Of a DNA stretch of 64,000 bases, positions 60,301 through 64,000 are shown in pieces (the stretch's first letter is position 1; each line of letters opens with the position of its first letter). Origin of the DNA: Siphonodentalium dalli (taxonomy: Eukaryota > Mollusca > Scaphopoda > Gadilida > Siphonodentaliidae); assembly GCA_032622095.1 (NCBI GenBank), contig CP136064.1, positions 263,291,863 through 263,355,862 of the forward strand, written 5' to 3'. The translations under genes and the position numbers were made by a program. A model generated the notes under the pieces. The model was not told the origin of the DNA. It did no database searches and was given only the letters and a program-made list of their open reading frames with translations.

Positions 60301-62220
60301 CCCACAAATTAGCCTTTTTAAAAGAAACCACGAAAATTGAGGCTAATGAAATCAAAGCCATATGGAAATTCCATTCCATTTGCACCCCCTATATTTGATT
60401 TGAAATTTCCAACTAATGTGGTGTCAGGCATGACATTTCCAACTTAAATTTTTTGGCCAAATTTGGAAACCCCCCCCCCCCCCCCCAAAAGAATTTCCCT
60501 GGCCTCAATTTCCTGATTGAAATGTCTCATGTTATAACACACTATATTTTAATGCTTGTTACAACTTTGCAAATTTTATTCCTCTACTTTCAGGGGTTTA
60601 GAGGACAACACTCATTGTTCATATTTCCATGAATGCAAAGGTCTCTCATATGCTGAACAGTACAGAAGGTAATTATTCCGTCCGTCCGTCAACAATTTCC
60701 ATTAGCACACCTTACAGGTCACATCTCTCATCTGATCATCACCAAACTTCATATGGATGTGTGTGGTGACCTCCAGATGGGAGCCTCTTATTTTGACCGA
60801 AATTCGTTAAAAAACATGGCTGCTGGCTGCCATTTTGGATTTTACTCTTTGCATGCCTAAATCCTTTGGACCACCCTACAGACCACATCCCTCATCCGAT
60901 CATTACCAAACTTCATATGGAACTTTGGGGTGACTTCCAGATGGAAGCTATCAAATATTTCGCCAGTGGCCAGCTTGGATTTTACTCTTTGTATGACTAA
61001 ATCCTCGTTGCACACTACAGGCTACCTCCCACATCCGATCATCACCAAACTTCAGATGGATCTTCGGGGTGACCTGTAGATGGGAGCCTCCTATTTTGGC
61101 CGAAAATCATAAAAAAACATGGCCATCTTGGTTTTCAAATTTGAATCGATCAAAACACCTTGCGGCCATTATTTATTGGAGAATTGTTTTGAAAATTTAC
61201 AAGCATGTTTAGGATCACCTCTAGATGGAAGCTATCAAATTTGAACAATTTTCAATTAAAAATATGGCTGCTGGCAGTCATCTTGGATTTTACTCTGCAT
61301 GACTAACTCCTTTTGCACACCTTACGAACCATATCCCTCATCCAATCGTCACCAAACTGCATACAGATCTTTTGGTTGACCTCTAGATGGGAGCCATTAA
61401 ACTTTACGCATTCCTAATCAAGCCTTGAAATAGTGTGTCTCATTTGCAGAATGAGGTTCCCAGAGGGTGAATTTAGTGATGCTACCCCGCATAGCAGGCT
61501 AGCATCACCAAATTCACCCTCTGGGAACCTCATTCTGCTGAGGTGTAAGCAGAATGAGGTCCCCAGAGGGTGAATTTGGTGATGCTAGCCCGCTATATGG
61601 GGTAGCATCACTAAATTCACCCTCTGGGGACCTCATTCTGCAAATGACAGGCACACTATTTCAAGGCTTGTTCCTAATCGCTCTATTGACTGTAACACAT
61701 GAAACTATCCCCTATTCAAGTTGAGCTACAGTGTCATTAACACTTTCGTTATGAAATCTCATTGGCCTGCATCGACTAGGTGAATTTATGAAAATCCTGA
61801 AACAGTTTTGGAAATGTTTTGGAATATTATCCAATATCTATATATATTTAAAAGAGTAAGATCTGTCTGTCTGTTCACAATTTTTCTCCCAGACCCCTGG
61901 ACCGATTTCAACCAAATTGGTTGTGGTGTTGTTGGGTGGATAAATTTTGACTAAAAAAAACATTGTTTATTCAATTTTTGTTTGTTAAAAGATAATATTT
62001 AAAAGATAAAAATATGCGCGTACCAGTAATTGTAGAAGTATTTTATGTGAACGAATGAGATGAGATTATTGCTGGATCATGTTGTCCTACCCATTTGTGG
62101 TTGTTGTTTGGACACGTAGTTTAGCCTCACTATTAACTTTATTCCAGGCGCCTGTGCTATTTTGGTTTGAACAGAATTGAAGTGCATGTCACTCCAATCA
62201 TTAACCTGCTGGTGAAAGAG
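36221..62220 (+). CDS. ATP13A3: P5B-type ATPase, ATP13A2/ATP13A3 family, N-terminal part (8 exons, continues past the window)
   Basis: Seen: eight exons at 36221-36307, 39682-39849, 49179-49237, 50303-50387, 55716-55769, 59759-59844, 60594-60668 and 62148-62220. All have AG/GT borders and consistent phases, giving about 228 residues. Exon 2 carries the family signature GYRLNPVKHA, then a hydrophobic helix (TWIAIFLTAGFLRLIFYW) and a Cys-containing loop (PHYMVYCTHSKC). Later exons carry IRYFTSKKVKYVWDS and the FGLNRIEV...LLVKE block that precedes the M1 region. Known: P5B ATPases are lysosomal/late-endosomal polyamine exporters. Their N-terminal P5A/B domain contacts the membrane and phosphoinositides. 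The catalytic DKTGT site lies downstream of this window. Inference: ATP13A3 versus ATP13A2 cannot be separated from the N-terminus alone. An acceptor at 36205-36206, 14 bp before the ATG, implies a 5' non-coding exon upstream. Intron 2 (9.3 kb), intron 4 (5.3 kb) and intron 5 (4.0 kb) are largely mobile elements. Confidence 0.9.
36308..38237 (+). other. ATP13A intron 1, first part: no other gene seen
   Basis: Contains a relic of a TTAA-4 end (36340-36410). A segment at 36410-36620 reads GGGCCTAAATTTTTTTTATGG and is unassigned. AT-rich DNA follows. Confidence 0.5.
38238..38627 (-). mobile_element. TTAA-1 element with paired PAL palindromes, in ATP13A intron 1
   Basis: TTAA at 38238-38241 and 38624-38627, ends CCCTTTACCCAACA. 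PAL copies at 38391-38459 and 38529-38597; the latter has one arm mismatch. Nearly identical to the copy at 2779, implying recent spread. Confidence 0.8.
38741..39632. mobile_element. Cluster of nested GAGGT-family MITEs in ATP13A intron 1
   Basis: Outer ends TGCCAGACTTTTACAGAA (38741) and its reverse complement (39632) enclose a complete short copy at 38846-39102 (flanking GTCATAAT on both sides) and a long copy from 39137. One element of the family has therefore inserted into another. Confidence 0.7.
39682..39849 (+). CDS. ATP13A3: ATP13A exon 2: P5-ATPase N-terminal domain and first hydrophobic helix
   Basis: 56 codons in phase 0, from acceptor TTACAG (ending 39681) to donor GTATGA (39850). 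It encodes EIAGYRLNPVK, a 20-residue hydrophobic stretch, YWAPHYMVYC, THSKCSLNDAETVVLK. This is the most diagnostic exon: the GY..n...W...L..G..RL...W.P.w...C....C.l..Ae.v.l pattern is the P5-ATPase cation-transporter N-terminal domain. A GAGGT-family hAT MITE begins about 47 bp past the donor. Confidence 0.93.
39897..40314. mobile_element. GAGGT-family hAT MITE, long form, next to ATP13A exon 2
   Basis: Begins 48 bp past the exon 2 donor. Ends CTTGATTTAGTGTGTC and CACTATTTCAAGGCTTG. Both sub-palindromes are present. Confidence 0.75.
40840..41288. mobile_element. GAGGT-family hAT MITE with exact 8-bp TSD ATTTCCCT
   Basis: CAAGCCTGAGTTTAGTGTG / CACACTAAACTCAGACTTG ends, flanked by ATTTCCCT at 40832-40839 and 41289-41296. 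This copy places the family in the 8-bp-TSD hAT group. Confidence 0.85.
41757..45620. mobile_element. 3.9-kb element with TAGTCCAGTGCATTTATG ends and TTA duplication
   Basis: Outer ends are inverted repeats and TTA is repeated at 41754-41756 and 45621-45623. A 3-bp TTA site is typical of PIF/Harbinger-like elements. A third copy of the end sequence lies internally at 42953 in the same orientation as the left end. 42953-45620 is a long foldback with diverged arms of about 1.1-1.3 kb (for example ATGTGCCTCCAAAATT at 43259 against GGAGGCACATAACTC at 45303). 41757-42952 adds degenerate repeats starting AATAACTCTTGATG. No transposase recognised. Confidence 0.6.
42596..42988 (-). CDS. Unidentified ORF (130 codons) overlapping an internal end of the 41757 element
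   Basis: The minus-strand frame starts MALYSHKFTGLIGRK, whose first codons are the internal TAGTCCAGTG... terminus, and continues with sequence of coding-like composition (KLLFQRLITVAKAPTRGD, LHTLSPGAVLEGLNFEP). I do not recognise the family. It may be a captured or degraded exon of a transposon protein. Confidence 0.3.
   Translation of the reverse strand: MALYSHKFTGLIGRKILMNMGGKDVMSYVFKRTSQAIIMSALSLKIDNDVVHIDPKLLFQRLITVAKAPTRGDVTCCVRLLSRKGFHLHTLSPGAVLEGLNFEPTDWDSRLKMGGLILSNVRNHQLQKNY
45675..47150. mobile_element. Head-to-head Helitron dimer forming a 1.48-kb inverted repeat
   Basis: Left arm 45675-46417 and right arm 46420-47150 are near-identical inverted copies meeting at AG (46418-46419). 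Each outer edge is a Helitron 3' end: CTAG preceded by a GC-rich hairpin (CCC-G-GAC-GAA-GTC-GGG) and followed by T. The TATATATTTTG 5' ends meet at the centre. The arms contain a CA-rich stretch near the 5' end. The reading frames through it are mirror images and non-coding. Confidence 0.75.
47151..48037. other. Unassigned DNA between two Helitrons
   Basis: GAGCGATACAGGCGCGT-like motifs occur three times (47270, 47363, 47490), each in similar context, suggesting a degenerate 100-bp direct repeat. It may be DNA carried by, or trapped between, the Helitron insertions. Confidence 0.4.
48038..48848 (-). mobile_element. Non-autonomous Helitron, 811 bp
   Basis: On the minus strand it runs TCTATTATATATTTT ... 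CTAG and is inserted between A and T. It has the same 3' hairpin as the dimer (here with GACAAAGTC in place of GACGAAGTC), and a CA microsatellite near the 5' end. It shares the middle region (TTGAGGCAGATAACTAAAA) with the dimer arms. Confidence 0.75.
49179..49237 (+). CDS. ATP13A3: ATP13A exon 3
   Basis: Nineteen codons plus 2 nt, from acceptor CCTTACAG to donor GTAAGTACGG (DQYKQIFRSKIQTCTTEGT). A weaker donor GTACTC at 49231 was rejected because only the 49237 end keeps the frame into exon 4. The exon sits 214 bp after the end of the nested TTAA element that fills intron 2. Confidence 0.85.
49501..50116 (+). repeat. Interspersed repeat, GGGGGTATAC family, copy 2, in ATP13A intron 3
   Basis: Same ends and internal units as 32314-32911. 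A short relic of the 5' end is at 7998-8030. Confidence 0.75.
50303..50387 (+). CDS. ATP13A3: ATP13A exon 4
   Basis: 85 nt, from acceptor TTTACAG to donor GTAAGT. With the two carried bases it encodes Q-VKVLSNDPVVKFKNDQP-SLKTPLMLQSN. This is the low-conservation linker seen in ATP13A proteins between the N-terminal domain and the RYF...YxW block. It ends in phase 0. Confidence 0.83.
50699..51779. mobile_element. hAT-like element, 1081 bp, TSD ATATGTAC, in ATP13A intron 4
   Basis: Ends TAGGGCTGAGACAG and CGTCCCAGCACTA. Subterminal CCGGTTA / TAACCGG repeats lie on both sides. Exact ATATGTAC at 50691-50698 and 51780-51787. No long reading frame. Confidence 0.83.
51869..52313. mobile_element. 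GAGGT-family hAT MITE with exact 8-bp TSD CTTGTATT
   Basis: CAAGCCTGCAAATAGCATG ends, flanked by CTTGTATT at 51861-51868 and 52314-52321. Long form, in ATP13A intron 4. Confidence 0.85.
52489..52715. mobile_element. GAGGT-family hAT MITE, 3' end missing
   Basis: CAAGCCTTGAAATAG at 52489, two sub-palindromes, then unrelated sequence where the right end should be. Confidence 0.7.
53225..53527 (+). mobile_element. Truncated TTAA-1 element abutting a TTAA-2 element
   Basis: Right part of TTAA-1 with one PAL (53308-53374) and the terminal TGTTGGGTAAAGGG. The left PAL is reduced to one arm and the left end is missing. Its terminal TTAA at 53524-53527 is also the first TTAA of the next element, so one element inserted at the edge of the other. 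Confidence 0.7.
53524..54996 (+). mobile_element. TTAA-2 element with class II PAL, split by a 1.2-kb hAT, in ATP13A intron 4
   Basis: TTAA at 53524-53527 and 54993-54996, ends CCCTTCCATGACTGGAGC and GCTCCCATTATGAAAGG. Degraded left PAL at 53571-53659 (with a small insertion) and right PAL at 54874-54950 with CTCCC-TAT-GGGAG core. Interrupted at 53666-54843. Confidence 0.7.
53666..54843. mobile_element. hAT-like element, 1178 bp, TSD GGCCGGAC
   Basis: Inverted ends TAGTGATGAGCCGATTG / AATCGG...CTCATCACTA, with many CCGATT/AATCGG subterminal motifs (typical transposase binding-site style). GGCCGGAC is exact at 53658-53665 and 54844-54851. No recognisable transposase. Confidence 0.87.
55463..55615 (+). 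repeat. 26-bp tandem array of a PAL arm, ending in a TTAA-2 terminus
   Basis: Four units, starting at 55463, 55489, 55515 and 55541, of CTCGCATATATAAGAGAATG plus CACTGA. They end with ATTGGCACATGG and the TTAA-2 end (GGAAGCTCCAGTCATGGAAGGG, TTAA at 55612-55615). The array is one palindrome arm repeated head to tail, so it no longer folds on itself. Confidence 0.8.
55716..55769 (+). CDS. ATP13A3: ATP13A exon 5 (short, acceptor region duplicated)
   Basis: 18 codons in phase 0 (PASAEIDADMTIEALLFS), between acceptor ATTTGCAG and donor GTATGT. It keeps the frame between exons 4 and 6 and is in the variable linker, so homology alone does not prove it. Because it is 54 nt and phase 0-0, skipping would also keep the frame. 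The acceptor and first bases of the exon have a diverged tandem copy 56 bp upstream. Confidence 0.65.
57300..57446. mobile_element. GAGGT-family hAT MITE, fragment
   Basis: Second sub-palindrome with several substitutions, preceded by part of the middle segment (57200-57300). In ATP13A intron 5. Confidence 0.6.
57661..58210 (+). mobile_element. TTAA-4 MITE preceded by a 68-bp tandem array of its own left end
   Basis: The last copy (57947-58210, TTAA both ends) is a full element. Before it, the left terminal 68 bp (TTAACCCTTTCTATACTAAA...) is repeated at 57661, 57729, 57797 and, decayed, 57865, followed by a foldback of the CTCATTGATGAG part. A related full element is at 9996-10226, and end fragments are at 9620-9656 and 36340-36410. 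Confidence 0.75.
58287..58413 (+). mobile_element. TTAA-3 MITE without PAL (127 bp), in ATP13A intron 5
   Basis: TTAA at both ends, with TIRs CCCTTTCAGTGCCAAGTC / GACTTGGCACTGAAAGGG. Same right end as 22422-22632 but an unrelated AT-rich centre. Confidence 0.8.
58732..59430 (-). pseudogene. Non-LTR retrotransposon (CR1/L2-like LINE), 3' fragment
   Basis: Minus strand. Frame 59206-59424 contains IRTSNHKLGIETGRWRK. In a shifted frame just downstream (about 59030-59200) the motif ICDEFHFIFMCPQLTDLREK is followed by ILNNLAIFN-stop. This is the C-terminal pattern of metazoan reverse transcriptases (IE.GR..., C...E.HF.F.CP.y...R, L..la.f). The element ends in AATAAAGC and (ATTC)3 at 58732-58744, the usual microsatellite tail of this clade. 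It is 5'-truncated with at least one frameshift. Located in ATP13A intron 5, antisense to the gene. Confidence 0.75.
59759..59844 (+). CDS. ATP13A3: ATP13A exon 6
   Basis: 28 codons plus 2 nt (RTTDLIRYFTSKKVKYVWDSNAQQF then NKL), from acceptor CATTTCAG to donor GTAAAA. The RYF....V.YVWD pattern is a conserved P5B block ahead of the first core transmembrane helix. Confidence 0.92.
60594..60668 (+). CDS. ATP13A3: ATP13A exon 7
   Basis: 75 nt, from acceptor CTTTCAG to donor GTAATT. It encodes GLEDNTHCSYFHE then CKGLSYAEQYR. The GL...C..F....GLs..EQ..R pattern is the family's cation-ATPase N-terminal segment. It splits an Arg codon at each border. Confidence 0.92.
60690..61735 (+). repeat. Second copy of the 28350 interspersed repeat, in ATP13A intron 7
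   Basis: Begins GTCCGTCCGTCAACAATTTC and has units with CACCAAACTTCATATGGA and GCCATTTTGGATTTTACTC. Ends CAAGTTGAGCTACAGTGTCA at about 61735. Interrupted by the MITE at 61419. Confidence 0.7.
61419..61670. mobile_element. GAGGT-family hAT MITE with exact 8-bp TSD TTCCTAAT
   Basis: Short form with CAAGCCTTGAAATAG ends, flanked by TTCCTAAT at 61411-61418 and 61671-61678. Inserted into the 60690-61735 interspersed repeat in ATP13A intron 7. Confidence 0.87.
62148..62220 (+). CDS. ATP13A3: ATP13A exon 8, last exon in the window
   Basis: 73 nt, from acceptor ATTCCAG to donor GTAAGA. It encodes RLCYFGLNRIEVHV then TPIINLLVKE, matching the (Y/F)G.N.I.V......LL.KE block that leads into the membrane domain. 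The intron after it continues to the end of the window. Confidence 0.92.
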
Positions 62221-62286
62221 GTAAGAACTGGTGAGGTGTTTGTGAGTATATCTCTCAATATTTGAAATAAAAAACCGTAGAGTAGC

Positions 62287-62729
62287 CAAGCCTTGAAATA
62301 GTGTCTCTGACATTTGCAGAATAAGGTTCTCAAGGGTGTGAATTTAGTGATGCTACCCCGTTCTGTAGGCTAGTATCACTTAATTCACCTGATGGGGACC
62401 TCATTCTGCTTAGGCCTCATCTTCTGGGAAGTATCTATAGTCTTAAATTAACATTGTTTTAGTTACTTTTTCCCTTCTGTTCAGTTTCTATATTCCATAA
62501 TTTGCAGAAGATAAAATGCATATTAATCGAGTTGACTAATTGTGAACATCAACTTCAACACAGGAATTTCAATCTGAATATTGCCTGCCCATAGCAGTTG
62601 AGGCCTAAGCAGTATGAGGTTCCCAGCTGGTGAATTTGGTGATGCTAGCCACTGTGCAGGATAGCGTCACTATATTCACGATCTAGGGACCTCATTCTGC
62701 AAATTTCAGACACACTATTACAAGGCTTG
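62287..62729. mobile_element. GAGGT-family hAT MITE, long form, 3' of ATP13A exon 8
   Basis: CAAGCCTTGAAATAG ... CTATTACAAGGCTTG; flanks AGAGTAGC / AGACTATC match at 6 of 8. Starts 67 bp past the exon 8 donor. Confidence 0.75.
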
Positions 62730-63094
62730 AGACTATCGTGGGAAACATTATTATATCTTTACCTGAATATTGGGGGGGTAATCTGGATTACATTTGTCCT
62801 TCCATCTGTGCATATGTGCATATCTGTCCATCCGCCCGCCTGTCTGCCCGAGCAGATATCTCAGTATGTGGTTGTCAGATCACAATGAAATTTGGATGAT
62901 CACCATCAAATTGCTTCCAAAGGCATTGATCGCAGATTTTCATTACAGATAATCAGGTATTGTTCATTTTTTATCCATCTGCATAAAAATATTAGCTTGA
63001 ATTATTTGATCGCAATGAATTTGATATGAAAGAAGTATTAAATTGTGTTCACATATTGTGTTTAGAGTTATTCTTCATCTGATTATATTAATGT

Positions 63095-63466
63095 TTTTAT
63101 ACACCTGTTTGAAAAAACGGTTGTATTATGTAAATGGGTTGTTCGTCCGTCCGTTGTCCGTCCGTCCGCTTTTGGTTTCCGGATGATATCTTTAGATTGA
63201 ATCGAGTGAACTGAACCAAATTTGGTATGTTAGTTTACCACACCAAAATACAGATCAAGTTCGTCCGCATGATTTTGACTGTTATGCCCCTTTTTTTACT
63301 TAGATTTTACCTAATTTGCGGTTTCCAGATGATAACTAGATTGAATCGAGTGAACTGAACCAAATTTGGTATACAGATCAAGTTCAAATATGGGTTCTGT
63401 CTACATGCCCCACTCTACTCCAGAAACGGGCATATTATGCCACGCCCCGACGGCGTGCTCTTGTTG
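63095..63466 (+). repeat. Interspersed repeat, second copy of the 12088 family
   Basis: TATACACCTGTTTGAAAAAA to GGGCATATTATGCCACGCCC and GCTCTTGTT; one internal unit duplicated. Lies in the last ATP13A intron visible. Confidence 0.65.
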
Positions 63467-63852
63467 TCCAATCATGCAGAAATCTCAGTTATGGGTTACT
63501 GGATCTTAGATATTCATTATCAGGTCAGGTTTCATTTTTTTTAAATCCACCCATTCAATAACATGGTTCAATTGGCACAGTGTGGGTATTTATTATTAAT
63601 CGTTTTATATCATAAATTCATTTTCATTATAATTACCATGTTGTTTGCATCGTTTATAGAGCACATGAGTGTATTTTGCACTAATCCATGGCTCAAAGTC
63701 ATTCATTTGTTGCATATAATCTGTTGAGTATAAAAGGAGATGGTCCCATAAATGGCCGGAATTAGTTAAAATAATTTTAAAAAGATCAGCCACAAGGGGC
63801 CACAAAATAAATGCTATAGAAGAGAGTCTGTTTCATCTAGTCACTAAATATT

Positions 63853-64000
63853 TTAACCCTTTACCCAACAGAACGGCCCTGTTCCAATGCATTCTCTTAT
63901 ATATGCGAGTCGACCATAGGTCGCCTCGCATATATAAGAGAATGCATTGGCTTAACACATTAAAAATTATAAAATTGTTAAAGAATGTAAGAAAAAATGG
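63853..64000 (+). mobile_element. TTAA-1 element, cut by the window end
   Basis: TTAA at 63853-63856, then CCCTTTACCCAACA and a left-type PAL at 63883-63951. The spacer matches the 56-457 copy base for base as far as visible. Confidence 0.75.

Noticed and set aside
60469-60486. Run of about 18 C residues
   Set aside because: A homopolymer tract within ATP13A intron 6; no sign of function and length may be affected by sequencing.

Overview
This is a eukaryotic, AT-rich, intron- and transposon-dense window. It most likely comes from a marine mollusc or another lophotrochozoan. That host guess rests on style only: many copies of the ACATGTACATGTA motif, Helitron, hAT and TTAA-type MITEs, and a non-LTR element with an (ATTC)n-type tail. 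No bacterial operon structure, CRISPR array, rRNA or tRNA gene was recognised.

Two host genes can be supported. (1) An intact, uninterrupted 182-codon VPS29 gene (retromer subunit) lies on the minus strand at 18867-19415. (2) The 5' part of a P5B-type ATPase gene (ATP13A2/ATP13A3 family, lysosomal/endosomal polyamine transporter) lies on the plus strand. Eight coding exons run from 36221 to 62220, all with GT-AG junctions and matching phases. They encode the N-terminus up to just before the main membrane domain, and the rest lies beyond the window. The gene occupies at least 26 kb because its introns are packed with nested mobile elements.

Almost everything else is repeats, in a few families. 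PAL is a 69-bp near-perfect palindromic DNA module found in about 20 full, partial or diverged copies, usually as a left/right pair inside short TTAA-bounded (piggyBac-like) elements. hAT-like elements carry 8-bp target duplications. They include five unrelated 0.6-1.4 kb or smaller insertions and a large 'GAGGT' family of foldback MITEs whose TIRs start CAAGCCT. Tc1/mariner-like foldback MITEs are flanked by TA (families C and D). Helitrons run TC...CTAG between A and T, including a 1.48-kb head-to-head dimer. There are also a 3.9-kb foldback element flanked by TTA, a LINE 3' fragment, and several mollusc-type interspersed repeats with GTCCGTCCG-rich segments.

Layout: 1-18 kb is repeats only; 18.6-19.6 kb is VPS29; 19.6-36 kb is repeats; 36.2-62.2 kb is the ATP13A gene with TE-filled introns; 62.2-64 kb is its next intron, ending inside another PAL element. 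The most unusual signal is the PAL module. Two sequence classes differ in the stem next to the loop by paired, compensating changes. They keep the same ATA loop and the same mispair, and left and right copies are always opposite in orientation. The module has been combined with at least four different element ends, and three separate hAT insertions sit at the base of a PAL palindrome.
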